NCBI GenBank assembly: GCA_010279815.1
Contig: QEOQ01000378.1
Span: 220,894-284,893 of the forward strand
Reading direction: 5' to 3'
Length of the DNA: 64,000 nt
DNA from: Brachionus plicatilis
Taxonomy: Eukaryota > Rotifera > Eurotatoria > Ploima > Brachionidae
Every line of letters starts with the position of its first letter. Position 1 is the stretch's first letter. The notes beneath the pieces are model-generated. The model was not told where the DNA came from. It made no database searches and worked only from the letters and a program-made list of their open reading frames with translations. The position numbers and the translations under genes were made by a program. Positions 1 through 9,734 of this stretch are shown here, piece after piece.

Positions 1-360
1 TTCCTGGACGTGGTCTTAGAACAAACTTAGTAGGTCGCTAATCTGTTAATTTTGAAAATGAAAAAAAATTTCAAATTCTAATTAAAATTATGAAATACTC
101 TTATGCAATTTTTAATACTTAATTTGCAATTTTATTTCTTAACATCAAAAATATTTTTTATTCTAAACGAATTTGACATAATTCTGTAAAATATTTTTTC
201 ATTCTATAGTCTTTTCTTTTAATTCGTCAAAAGATGCCCCCCAAAAAGAATTTGACTATAAAATTTTACCATTTTTCATTCAATCTTCACAAAATTTGTA
301 TTAAAAAAAAAAAGGAGTTTAGTGAATATTTAAAAAAAAAGCGACAAAAAGGTGTAATAA

Positions 361-440
361 AGATCATCTAGGCATTCGTGATAATAGAGAACGTATTATA
401 TTTCTATCATTCTCTATTATCACGAATGGTTCATAGATCT
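361..440 (+). ncRNA. Candidate small-RNA hairpin antisense to the downstream ORF
   Basis: The arms 373-391 and 410-428 are perfect 19-bp inverted repeats (CATTCGTGATAATAGAGAA and its complement) around an 18-nt loop. An outer AGATC/GATCT pair (361-365 with 436-440) extends the fold across a 7-nt internal loop. The size and shape resemble a microRNA precursor. The right arm, if transcribed from the plus strand, is perfectly complementary over 20 nt to 913-932 inside the OTU-like ORF. The structure and the match are seen directly; that it is transcribed or processed is inference. It could instead be a fold-back insertion that copied a piece of the gene. Confidence 0.55.
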
Positions 441-666
441 TTTTTAGAAATTAAAAAAAAAAAGTTTTTTCATTCTTTTGATTTTATGAAGGTATGCCAG
501 TTTTTATAAACACGCATAAAATAAATATATGAATTTAAATTAAAAATATATTTCACTATTTTTGTCCTAATTTTTGCAAACAAAAAACGAAACTCTGTTT
601 CTGTACAGTTATTTATGATCCGAAATGCCAGCAAAAATTAGTTTAACTTTTATCTACCTTTGGCAA

Positions 667-674
667 TATAAATA
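667..674 (+). promoter_or_regulatory. TATA box of the OTU-like ORF
   Basis: TATAAATA lies 93 bp before the ATG at 767, in a run of few other signals. A start of transcription about 25-30 bp downstream would give a 5' leader of roughly 65 nt. An acceptor-like TTCTTCAG also sits at 750-757, so the leader may be spliced. Confidence 0.4.
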
Positions 675-766
675 CCTAAGAAAAAACCAAAATTATTACA
701 TTCATGACATTTCATCCAACAAATAAGAAAAAAATTTTGTTAAAAAATTCTTCAGCATAGATAAAA

Positions 767-1183
767 ATGAATACTGATCCTGAGACTGTTATTTTTAATG
801 GTCAAATTTTTACAAAAGTAAACACCAAAGAAAATGATGACTGCTTGCTTGGATTGATTGCAGTCCTTGTTGATGAATATTACTTAAATCTAAAGATGAG
901 AGTACTCAGCTACATTCGTGATAATAGAGAATATTTTAAAAGATTAGTCCCTTTTCAAGAAATTGACAGATTTTGTGAAAATGTTGAACAAAAGATCACA
1001 TGTGATAATTTGGTGATCATGCAAGCGTTGGCTGACTGCACCAATTTAAACATCATCATTCACCATAGATCAATTGATACCAATCCTATTTTTTATCAAT
1101 GTGAAGGTGAACCTATCGCAGAAATAAATGTCCTACATTCAAAGCAAAAAAAATTCTCTTTTCTCTTACCAACCGCTTACTAG
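767..1183 (+). CDS. Small OTU-like cysteine protease-fold protein, probably inactive
   Basis: This is an intronless 138-residue ORF with its own ATG and TATA box. The block NDDCLLGLIAVL (residues 23-34) aligns by eye with the catalytic-cysteine motif of OTU deubiquitinases (D-G-N-C-L-F-x-A). It is followed by an OTU-like LKMRVLSYIRDNREYF helix (42-57) and by NLVIMQALADCTNLNIIIHH (81-100), matching the helix-strand unit before the active-site histidine. Where OTU proteins normally have a terminal H-F/Y-x-x-L, this one reads KFSFLLP, so the catalytic histidine seems lost. Such domains occur both in host genes and in transposon polyproteins. At 138 residues it is short even for a bare OTU domain. 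A small stem (CTTTGG/CCAAAG) lies just after the stop and AATAAA-like signals follow. The family call is moderate; function is unknown. Confidence 0.5.
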   Translation: MNTDPETVIFNGQIFTKVNTKENDDCLLGLIAVLVDEYYLNLKMRVLSYIRDNREYFKRLVPFQEIDRFCENVEQKITCDNLVIMQALADCTNLNIIIHHRSIDTNPIFYQCEGEPIAEINVLHSKQKKFSFLLPTAY

Positions 1184-1207
1184 CTTTGGCACAATGCTGA
1201 ACCAAAG

Positions 1208-2365
1208 AGTATTTAATAAATTATTAAATGAATTTTTACCTTAGTTAAAATAAAATTTATTTGAAAAATTTTTATTTTAGATTTGTTCAATTTAAATTCA
1301 AAATGTTTTTAACTAAAAAATTTAATTTGATTTTAAAAAATTTAATTTAATTTTATATGACAAATTTGGTTTTCAACATTTGATATGGCATGTTTTAATT
1401 TTAAGCAAAAATTATTTTAAATGAAATAAATTTATTAGTTCCTTTTTTATTTCGTAATTTTACGTTTGATTTTTATTAATTTTGAAGTAACTTTTGCACA
1501 GCACAGATAAACATAAATATTTTATTATGTTTTTAAAATTCATAAATAATTTATTGGTAAATAAAATAATTTAATATTAATTTAATTGATTGATATTAAT
1601 AAAATAGTTAAAAAAAATTAGCTTTATTATTTTTATTTGCTAATAAAAAAAAGATGACGAAATGAAATTCCCTTTTTAGTTGATAATGAATAATTCACAT
1701 CAAATTTAATAAAAACACCTGGATCAATTTAAATTAAATTTTTTTCATCATCAAGATTTTTTCTTTAAAATTGAAAATTTAATATGAAAATTTTTATATT
1801 TTAATAGAAACGTTATTACAAAAATTTATGTCTAAACTAATCTTTTATTTTTTCAAAAAAATTTTAAACAATAATTTTTCCATACTGTGTTGCAAAATTT
1901 ATGTTTTCTCAATTAGGTGAAACAATGTAAATCTTGTAAAATTTATCATATATTTTGCATTAAGTGAATTAGATTTAATCAAAAAATCAGATGAATGATG
2001 ATAAAATTGTTTTTTATTTAGAAAAATAATTAATCAAAAACAAATTTTTTATTTCCAAACACTTTCTCAGTAATTAATCTCGTTAGAAGAATATATTTTA
2101 TAAATTATTTGATTGCAGAAAAATATTTTAATGAATCAATTTTATTTGAAATACATAAGTAAAAATTGTCTTTTGAATTAAAAATTAAACCTTTAGACTT
2201 CTAATAATTTTTAAAAGAATTGACAAGAAAAACTTTTATTTTGTTATTTTTCGAGTGCTAAATAAGACTTGTGCAAAAGTCAAGTGAAATATTTTTGGAA
2301 GCGTTTTTTATTTCTTTAATTTTCTTAACAGAAGAAAATAAAATAGTTTTAATTTAATTTTTTTA
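1208..2365. other. AT-rich intergenic DNA
   Basis: I see no coding frame, RNA gene or clear repeat here, only long A and T runs. Confidence 0.6.
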
Positions 2366-2476
2366 TTATGTAAAGACTTTGCAGAACCCACGACCACTTA
2401 TTGCTGACAGTAAATAGTGATGGTCATCAATTTCCAACTTCTTAATTCCTGACTTTGCCACTGCTTCTTTTCTCAA
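2366..2476 (-). other. Orphan coding-like segment, possible last exon
   Basis: On the minus strand a 36-codon open segment ends at TAA 2366-2368 and reads as ordinary protein, including KLEIDDHHYLLSAISGRGF. Its base composition is richer in GC than the flanks. A possible acceptor (AATGTAAG) lies just before it. It lies downstream of TAF10 on the same strand but cannot be part of it, because TAF10 ends at its normal conserved C-terminus. I do not recognise the protein. It may be the last exon of a gene relic or a transposon fragment. Confidence 0.3.
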
Positions 2477-2610
2477 AGCTTACATTGAACGCAAAATACC
2501 AATTATAAAATAAATTTTATTAGATTATTAACTTTTAAAAAAAATTTATAATTATTTTCAAAAAATTAAGATAAAATATTTATTTAGGAAATTTAATTGA
2601 AAAAAATATT

Positions 2611-3174
2611 TTACATAAAATAATAAGGCTTTTTTACATTGATACCATACTCACTCAACACATTGCTTAAATCTTCCAAAGTCAAAACCAGACCAGTGGC
2701 ATTTTTGTTGGCACCCGAGCCTTGTGCCTGATTAGTAGAACCTTGGTTGGCGTTAGTGTTTGAAGCAGATGCGTTGGCTGCATTTCCTTGCACAGTAGTT
2801 TTAGACTTTAATTTGTGATGTTGCATCACATCATTAACAATCTCTGATATAAATTTTTGGCTAGCTATGGATATTATTTTGACCAACTTAGGGTCATTGA
2901 CAATGAAACCAGTTTTTTTCATGTAGTGATTGACCACTGTTTCAGGCAAGGTGGTGTGCACGTCTTTCAATTGAGAGCAAAACTCGTCCAAAATTTCCCC
3001 CGGAGTCTTAGTCTCTGTGTCTAGAATAAAACTATCTTCATCTTCGTTCTCGTCCTGATTCATACTTTCGCCATTGCTGTCCAAGATTTCATTATCGTCA
3101 AGCTTCAAGTCCTGCTGGTTCAGGTCAATTGAGTTTAGCATGTCTATATCCTGGTTGTTCATTAAATCATCCAT
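2611..3174 (-). CDS. TAF10: Transcription initiation factor TFIID subunit 10
   Basis: TAF10 is a histone-fold subunit shared by TFIID and SAGA, acting in RNA polymerase II preinitiation and chromatin modification in the nucleus. The 187-residue product has an acidic disordered N-terminus (about residues 1-65), then the conserved TAF10 histone fold from TPGEILDEF through TLPETVVNHYMKKTGF and the block KLVKIISIASQKFISEIVND. A short Asn/Ala/Ser-rich linker follows, replacing the basic loop of vertebrate TAF10. The hallmark C-terminus LEDLSNVLSEYGINVKKPYYF ends the protein. The open frame continues seven codons upstream of the chosen ATG, but only to a TTG; AATTAAAG at 3181-3188 (on the complement) looks like a splice acceptor six bases before the ATG. 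It is a single coding exon. Confidence 0.93.
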   Translation of the reverse strand: MDDLMNNQDIDMLNSIDLNQQDLKLDDNEILDSNGESMNQDENEDEDSFILDTETKTPGEILDEFCSQLKDVHTTLPETVVNHYMKKTGFIVNDPKLVKIISIASQKFISEIVNDVMQHHKLKSKTTVQGNAANASASNTNANQGSTNQAQGSGANKNATGLVLTLEDLSNVLSEYGINVKKPYYFM

Positions 3175-3269
3175 TTCTGACTTTAATTCAAACAAAACAA
3201 GATATTAAAATATTTTTTTAAATTATAAATTTTTAGACTTGGCATATTTTTTGTCTCTGTCTGGATGTC

Positions 3270-3598
3270 ATTAGAATATTGTCAAAAAAAATTTTGAAAG
3301 TAAAATTTTATTTTTATTAGGTTACCCTAAAATTCATGACGCCGCTTGGAACGGTAACTAAAAAAAACATTTTTTTTATTTTATTTATTAAATTATATAT
3401 TAGTAGATAAAAATTCTTTTCATATAATAAATCTTTGTTTGACATCAGAATTATGGCATTATGATTTAATTTTTCATCAAATTCAGGAAGTTAGTTTGAG
3501 ATGCTTAAATTTTTTTTTCGTACTTTATTTTTTCACATTGAAAAATTGTCAAAAAAAATTAGAATATTGTCAAAAAAAATTTTGAAAGTAAAATTTTA
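3270..3598. repeat. 41-bp direct repeat pair
   Basis: The segments 3270-3310 and 3558-3598 are identical by eye over 41 bp (ATTAGAATATTGTCAAA...). A third partial copy (ATTGTCAAAAAAAATT) starts at 3545. The 290 bp between them is AT-rich and non-coding; it may be a decayed insertion. Confidence 0.55.
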
Positions 3599-3599
3599 T

Positions 3600-4511
3600 G
3601 AATAATTTTAAGTCAAGTATATGACTAAAAATTTTTTTTAAAGTTATAACTTTTACTTAAATTTTTGTGACTTAGACTTAAAACTGTGACTTAAAAACAA
3701 GTCTGTGAAAAACTTGCATAAGTTTCACAAATTTAACCAACAAATATTTTTTTATTTACTGATCAAAAAGTTTCTTGTCAAGACAATGTATTTTTCATCT
3801 TTTCAACTCAATCGAAAAGATTTTTCAGTGCCAAAAAAAATTAAAAATTCAAATAAGATTATTAAATTGACTGAAAGAGAAAAACAATTAAAAATAATAA
3901 AATTATGTTGAAAGAAAATTTTTTTTTACGAACAGTTTTTATATTCATTAAATCATCAAAACTACATATTTTTTTTTTTTTTGTTATCTATGCCCTATTT
4001 AAGCTCCGATTAAAAAAAAACGAAAATTAAAAAATTAATTAAAGACAAAATTTAAAGTTAAAAAAAATTAGTAATAAAATAGAATTAAAATAGACAAATT
4101 TTTCAGATTAAAATCACTTTGTTTTTGTCGATGTTTAATTTAAAGTTTGAACACTTAAAACGCTCAAGCAATAGTTAGATAAAAATAAATACAAAAAAAG
4201 GAAGGAAAAGTTAAGGAGTTATGTTGAGAAATTTAAATTAGAGCATAAATAATATCTGTCCACAAATCCAGTAAAAATCTTCACTAATTTAGTAAAAAAA
4301 TAACTTAATCAATAAACAATTAACTAATTCAGTTTATAATATTTATTTCAAAAAAAGAACACAAAAAATAAAAAAATTTAACAAAAAAAGATGAAAAAGC
4401 ACTAATTCAATTAAATCATAACTTTATTTAAATTCTTTTCACTAATTAAGTAAAAAATTCACTAATTAATAAAAGTAAAAAAAAATTCATAAAAAAAATA
4501 AAAAAAATTAC
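3600..4511. other. AT-rich intergenic DNA
   Basis: Only A/T-rich, low-complexity sequence with scattered GACTTA/AAGTC words like those in the MITEs elsewhere in the window. The short open frame at 3705-3911 is A/T-composed and has no recognisable protein character. Confidence 0.5.
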
Positions 4512-4635
4512 CTATTTTTTTTGTTGTACAGCCATTTGGACAATAAAAACCTCTTTTTTTTAACATTTTTGCGTTATACTTCTCACAACTTATTTGAATG
4601 CTTGAGCTTTTGATTTCATTTGCTTCTGAAGACAT
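4512..4635 (-). CDS. Coding exon with a KKRGFYCPNGC motif (transposon-type, partial)
   Basis: On the minus strand an ATG at 4633-4635 opens MSSEANEIKSSS, and the frame runs through MLKKRGFYCPNGCTTKK to a clean donor (ATAG|GTAATTTT) at 4512. A second copy of the same motif is found at 13925-14000, also on the minus strand. Recurrence of one exon in two repeat-rich places suggests a mobile-element gene with a small Cys-containing, possibly zinc-binding, N-terminal module. I cannot name the family. Upstream of the ATG is a GATACACAAATAAATAAATAAATG tract resembling LINE 3' tails in this window. Later exons were not found. Confidence 0.4.
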
Positions 4636-4716
4636 TTTATTCAGGTTTTATTTAAAATTATATTTGAGCATTTATTTATTTATTTGTGTATCTCTATTAT
4701 AGGCACTCAAATAATT

Positions 4717-5905
4717 ACTTCAACTTTCATGACCAAAATCTAATTGGCATTTTCAAGATCAGAAAAATTAGTTGAGTTCAAAAATATAATTTGTCTTTTG
4801 ATCCGAAAAAAACTTGGTCATTTATTATCAATTTTGAAAATTTTGAAAGAAATTAAAAATTAAAAAATTTATTTAAAATATCTAAAAATTTATTTTTTTG
4901 ATTTAAAATAAAGCCTATCAAATTCCAAATTTTATAAGGAATCTAATGGTATGCTTTGTTCTGAAAAAAATTGAAAATTTCTCAAAATTTCTTGAGATTT
5001 GTAGTCTTGTACCTTTCGAAGCCATTGACTAATTTTTTTTTGAAAATTTGGCATATGTCTGATATGTGAACTGAAAATTATGTGCACTTTCTTAAAGTTG
5101 ATAGGTGAACTAAGTGCACGAAAATTTAAAGACAAAAAAAAACGTGAACTGATAATTAATACGTGAACTTTATTGAAAATTAAAGTGTTAATTAGGTAAA
5201 ATTAAATTTAGAAAGTGTTAATTTACAAAAAAAAAAGTATCATAGTGTTTCAATTTTTTTTATGAGTCCGACTAACATGTATTTTTAGACCCCACTCATT
5301 CATACAATATTTCTAACAATATTTTAAAAACAGAAAAACAATGGCGGAAGGAGTTCTATTACTCAGAGCCATTTTAATTTTTTGAAATAAACTTTTTAAA
5401 AAAAAAAATACAATATTTCTCTTTCCCCAACTGACTACACAATTCACATAAAATACCACTTGTATTGACTGCTTTATTTTTTTTAAAAGAACATTTACAG
5501 ACTGCACAGCTTCATTACTCGGCTTTGGAGTTTCATAAGAAACTTTCTCAATGGCCAAAGCATTCCTTTTGACATTATTTATAAAACAACAGAAGAGACT
5601 AAATTTGCTTTTTTCAAATAAATTAAAATTATGTGCACTGAAAAGATCACATAATTTTCAGTTCACACTTTTTCGTGCACACTTTTTTTAGTTCACATAA
5701 TTTGTGATCTATAGTTCACATATCAGACATATGCCGAAAATTTTTACTTCAACTTTCATGACCAAAATCTAATTGGCATCTTCAAGATCAGAAAAATTAG
5801 TTGAGTTCAAAAATATAATTTGTCTTTTGATCCGAAAAAAACTTGGTCAATTATTATCAATTTTGAAAATTTTGAAAGAAATTAAAAATTAAAAAATTTA
5901 TTTTA
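4717..5905. repeat. Dispersed ~330-bp repeat, two copies plus an inverted copy at 9735-10085
   Basis: The block starting ACTTCAACTTTCATGACC recurs nearly unchanged at 4717 and 5746. An inverted copy occupies 9735-10085. In that copy the sub-blocks occur in rotated order, as expected if the source was a tandem array. The 5736-5905 copy is the continuation of the first repeat's own sequence after it was split by the element at 5050-5735. No coding potential is visible. Confidence 0.65.
5050..5735. mobile_element. Non-autonomous DNA transposon, 23-bp TIRs, 8-bp target duplication
   Basis: The ends are perfect inverted repeats of 23 bp (GGCATATGTCTGATATGTGA... at 5050, complement ending at 5735). 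Flanking them is the 8-bp direct duplication GAAAATTT (5042-5049 and 5736-5743). The uninterrupted site is seen in the inverted repeat copy near 9790. Many GTGAAC/GTTCAC and GTGCAC words cluster in the subterminal regions. An 8-bp duplication and subterminal repeats point to the hAT superfamily; the TIR is not a standard hAT start. The small open frame at 5313-5558 is not recognisable as transposase. Confidence 0.75.
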
Positions 5906-5970
5906 AAGTTTTGATCAATTAAAATCTCGGACATTTATGGTCGTTTTGAAAAATTTAGAAAAAAATTTTT

Positions 5971-7023
5971 TTACTTAGTAAAATACAACAAACAGATGAA
6001 TAAAAATAAAACAAATATTAACTCAGCATCTGTTTCATTTGCTCTTCTTTCTCTTTCGAGTTGTGAATTAAGAGCCTGGCGTTCAAGAGATTGTTCAGGA
6101 GTTTCATTTGCAATTAGGTCCCTACGTCGTTGTGACTCGCGATTGATTCTTTCCTGTGCTTGATCCGGAGTCTCACATGCTCTATTTATTCTCATTCTCA
6201 TTGCATCTGATAAATCAGGTAATTCCGGCTGTTGCATAGTTTCATTATGAATTTGCAATAGCTGGTCCGTAAGAATTCTTCTTGAACGTTTAGCTGAACC
6301 CACTGGATCATTTGTACTTATACGTTTCACCCGAATTTGATTAACTTCCCATTCAATTGCCGATGGTGTTTTTTGTTTGTTCTTTGAACCAACTGGTCTT
6401 CCCCTTCGTCTTGGTTTCGGGGTCACACTCTCGTTGCCACCATCGTTAGTGTTGAAAGAATTTCCAACTTCACTCTGTTCTTCAACAATACTCAGACCTT
6501 TATTAAATTTGATTAAACACTTTATTCTTAAAGGGAAAATTTAAATTTACTTTGGTCAAGTTCTGAAGTTAAATTGGCAATATCAGCTTCATGAGTCAAC
6601 GATGTCATTTGTTGATCTAAAATCAGCTGCTCATGACCCAGACTCATTGGCTGGTCTTCTGGCAAGCATATTTCTCTATCAAGAAAAAAAGCCGATGTAC
6701 CAGGTTGGACATTTGAATATTCAGACGTGGTTGGGGTCTGAACGGGTAGTAAAACTAAATTTTAAATTTAATTTAAATTAAATAAGTTAATAGACAATTT
6801 TATTTATACCATTATGCCTTGCTTTTAAAGTCTTGAAGCTTACTCTTCGACCACTACTTTGTTTATATTGACGCTCCACTTCAGCATCCGACCAATTATT
6901 TTGAACTCTTGTTCGGAAAATTTCCAAAATGATGGCGTCTTCTTCATTGTTGAATATTGTCTCTTTATTATTAATTATTAAAACATATTTTTTAAATTAT
7001 AATCAAAAATTACTTGGCGGCAT
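5971..7023 (-). CDS. Multi-exon DNA-binding-type protein with AT-hook and ET-P repeats
   Basis: Four exons on the minus strand join in frame with GT-AG borders: 7014-7023 (start MPPK), 6810-6962, 6551-6754 and 6497 down to 6023 or, unspliced, to a stop at 5971. The encoded ~280 residues begin with a Myb/SANT-like block (EEDAIILEIFRTRVQNNW...). A low-complexity linker follows, then the AT-hook RRRGRPVGSKNK and repeats of about 24 residues beginning ETPDQ, ETPEQ and ETDAE. Such ET-P-E-Q repeats with Arg-rich spacers occur at the N-terminus of Helitron-type proteins, which I state from general knowledge. A donor (GA|GTTAAT) at 6022 suggests lost downstream exons; otherwise the protein ends in a hydrophobic readthrough tail. 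It could be a transposon gene cut short by the repeat at 5736-5905. Confidence 0.5.
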
Positions 7024-7740
7024 TTTTTAATTTTGGTTGATTGAAAGTAAGAATTTGTAAATCTAAATAAAAAAAATTAATTAAAGTAAAAATTTTCAGA
7101 CATAAGCAACAAAATAAGCAAATTACGGCCCACTTTAGGTATATTTAAAGTAAATTAATTATATTTTGTTAAATAAAAATAAAAAGCCAGGTAATTAATA
7201 GTTTATTTTAAAGTTAATTTGATAATAATTTAATTTTCTTTAAAAAAATTTATGAAATTTTTTACTCAATACTTTAAATCAAGATTGAATGAAGCAAAAT
7301 ATATATTTAATAAATTAAGAAAATTAAAGTTAAAGTTTTTTTTTAAGTTTATTTAAAAAAAAATATTAATTTAGTTAATAATACAAAAAATTCTAAATAG
7401 TCAAAAAAAAATTTTAGCGTTTACACTATAATAAAAAAAAATGAGTTGAATAAATTGCTTGCTTCATTGATTGTAACACTCGATTAGAATAAATTGTTTG
7501 TATAAACGAAACCTTAAAATAAAATTAAAAAGATGTGAAAGCTTGCGTGGCTATAGAAAATGAATAGTATAGCCCTTTATACGGTCAGAATATTCTAACA
7601 GGTACCGGACTGCACATATTAAGTCCGAATTAAAAAAGTGCAAGCTTTTATTTGATTAATTAAATTAATTTTACTTAACTCTACATAACATAATAAGAAA
7701 GAAAAAAAGAAAATATGGTAAAATGATTGAGTGCTTCTTT
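7024..7740. other. AT-rich non-coding stretch
   Basis: There is no supported gene. A small stem CGGACT...AGTCCG lies near 7607-7629. Confidence 0.45.
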
Positions 7741-7755
7741 TCCAAAGGTCCTCTC

Positions 7756-7845
7756 CATTCAAATTTCCATCCAAACCATACCAGTCATCCATTCCAATCA
7801 TTCATCCATTCCATACCATAAACCATACCATTTCCATACTGCGCT
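7756..7845. repeat. CCATT/CCATA low-complexity tract
   Basis: Irregular tandem words CCATTC, CCATAC and CCAAAC repeat over about 90 bp. This is a degenerate pentanucleotide satellite, non-coding. Confidence 0.6.
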
Positions 7846-7899
7846 CAACACGATGCCATCCCTAATAAACTATTTACTCTATTTCATACTATCCGATAC

Positions 7900-8420
7900 A
7901 TAGTCATAATGAATATGTCCATAGCACGATATAGAGATCTAGTTTTGATCAGTAAATGGCACCCCGCAGTTTAAATATATATTTTATTAAGGATTCCGTC
8001 CCACGGGAACCCTTTTTAGGCGCATACGTATAAAGAACTTTTTTGTCAATCTTTATAACCCCACCATAGTGATCGTATCAAAACTATCACTATGAATGGG
8101 CAAAGTGGTCATCGCCAGCATCATTAGCTATCTGTCTCCATGACAACATAGCCTAGCTGACTCAACTCGTGAGGGTCTAATCGGAAAGACCGCTTCGACC
8201 CGGGCGAGTGATATCCAAATCAACCTCTTTTAAAAACTGACAAAAGCAGTAAAGACTGGTAGCCATTAGAAAAATGGCGTTTTAAGATGACCAGTACGAT
8301 AAGAGTAAGAACTGGGTAATTTTGACGTTACCCGACCCTTACTTTGGTGTCGCCCACTGCATTGGAGTAGGAGATAAAGCTTTTAATCCTACCTGAAAAT
8401 TAGCTTTCCTTGCAGGAAAA
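7900..8420. other. Relatively GC-rich non-coding block, possible transposon leader
   Basis: This block is clearly richer in GC than its surroundings but has no long open frame. It contains several short stems (CCCACGGGAACC, GGGTAATTTTGACGTTACCC, CCACTGCATTGG). Structured, non-coding GC-rich blocks of this sort are often the 5' leaders of retroelements. I could not match it to any RNA gene, and it is not 5S rRNA, snRNA or a canonical hammerhead. Confidence 0.3.
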
Positions 8421-8809
8421 AAAGTTTTTGTTTTAATTTATTATTTAATTTTGTTATTTTTTATCGTTAGTTCAATTTATTTTATTTGAACTATCAATAA
8501 TTTTTTTAATTTTGAATATTTCAATCATTTTCGATTGAATTATTCTTTTTTATATTTATTTTGAATAGTTAATTTTTTTAAATTGAACTATTTTTTTTTT
8601 TATCAATTTTGGATAGCTCAATATTTTTTTATTGAACAATCCAAAATTGTATTAATTAATTTTTCTGAAAGTTAGTTTTTCATTTTATTTTTCAATTTTG
8701 CCAAGTCATTTAACAAATTTAAAATATTACTAAATTATGTTTGGACTTTGTTCTTTGATCTATTAAACAAGCCATTTAAATTTAATAATTTAACAAATAT
8801 CAAATGTAA

Positions 8810-8880
8810 GACCAAACAGCTTAATGGTTAACGTGAAGTGTTTGATATCCAAAGGTAGAGGGTTCGATCCTCAATTGTAT
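8810..8880 (+). pseudogene. tRNA-like sequence, copy 1
   Basis: An A-box-like TTAATGGTTAACGTG and a B box GGTTCGATCCTC with a foldable T arm (GAGG/CCTC) are present. The acceptor ends do not pair and no anticodon arm folds, so it is a tRNA relic or a tRNA-derived SINE head and not a working tRNA. Confidence 0.45.
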
Positions 8881-8979
8881 AAAAATAATTTTTAAAATTT
8901 CAAAATTTAAAATTTAGATTTTTTTTAATTAGTCTATTTTAGAACTTTTAAATATTAAAATAAACATTGTTTTATAAAA

Positions 8980-9052
8980 GACAGTCTAGTGCATTGGTAA
9001 GCACGATATGTATCAAACCCAATGGTAGAGGGTTCGATCTCCCATTGTTTAA
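8980..9052 (+). pseudogene. tRNA-like sequence, copy 2
   Basis: A D-arm-like TAGTGCATTGGTAAGCAC is followed 30 bp later by GGTAGAGGGTTCGATCTCC. It shares AATGGTAGAGGGTTCGAT-type sequence and its AT-rich 3' flank with the copy 170 bp upstream. The pair therefore looks like a duplicated tRNA-derived unit. Confidence 0.45.
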
Positions 9053-9102
9053 AAAAATTTTTTAAATATTAAATAATTAAAATTAGATTTTTAGTACTGA
9101 AA

Positions 9103-9655
9103 ATGACTAAGTTTTTTTTCAAAAATTTTCAGAATTTTCTTCTATCCCATTAGGTTTGAAATTGCCTAAAAAGCCCAGAAAAAGTACTCTCATTTTTACA
9201 AAAAAAAATTTCCCGTAATTTAATTTTTAAATGTTTAATCAATATTTGATCAATATTCAAGGAAATAAGCGTTCAAATTTAATCTGGAAATCAAAGTTTT
9301 ATGGGTGGGAAAAATTTTTTTAGCCTATTATTGCTTTTAATTCAGATTAAATTCAATATTTAACCTGGAATGTCAAAAAAGTATGCGGAAAAAAATTTGA
9401 TTCCAAAAAACGACTAATTTTTTTTTTTTTAAATATCCAGAATTTTTTCTATCTCAATAGGTTCAAAAACGTCTAAAAAGCCCAGAAAAAGTATTCCCAT
9501 TTTTATTTGAAAAATTTTTGAAAAATTTTATTTATAAAAATTTAAGTCATCATTTAATCAATTTTTTAGGAAATAAGCGTACCTTTTTAACTTGGATATC
9601 AAAGTTTAATGGACGGGAAAAAATTTTTGAATTTTTAAATGCTAAAAATATAGAT
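9103..9655. repeat. Two tandem copies of a ~300-bp repeat
   Basis: The words AAGCCCAGAAAAAGTA (near 9158 and 9478), AGGAAATAAGCGT (near 9259 and 9569) and TCAAAGTTT...GGGAAAAA (near 9291 and 9598) recur in the same order about 300 bp apart. Sequence between is AT-rich. It is related to the 83-bp array downstream through its TCAAA-TTTA-TGG-GGGAAAAA core. Confidence 0.6.
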
Positions 9656-9734
9656 TGACTTTATAATTTTTAAAGATATTTTTCGATTTTTTAAGCCTTA
9701 AACACTACAAAAAACCCTTTTTGGACTCAACTAA

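Noticed and set aside
1184..1207. Histone-type 3' stem-loop after the OTU-like ORF
   Set aside because: The stem is 6 bp with a 12-nt loop and lacks the histone consensus.
8810..9052. Functional tRNA genes
   Set aside because: Acceptor and anticodon arms do not fold; only the B box is good.
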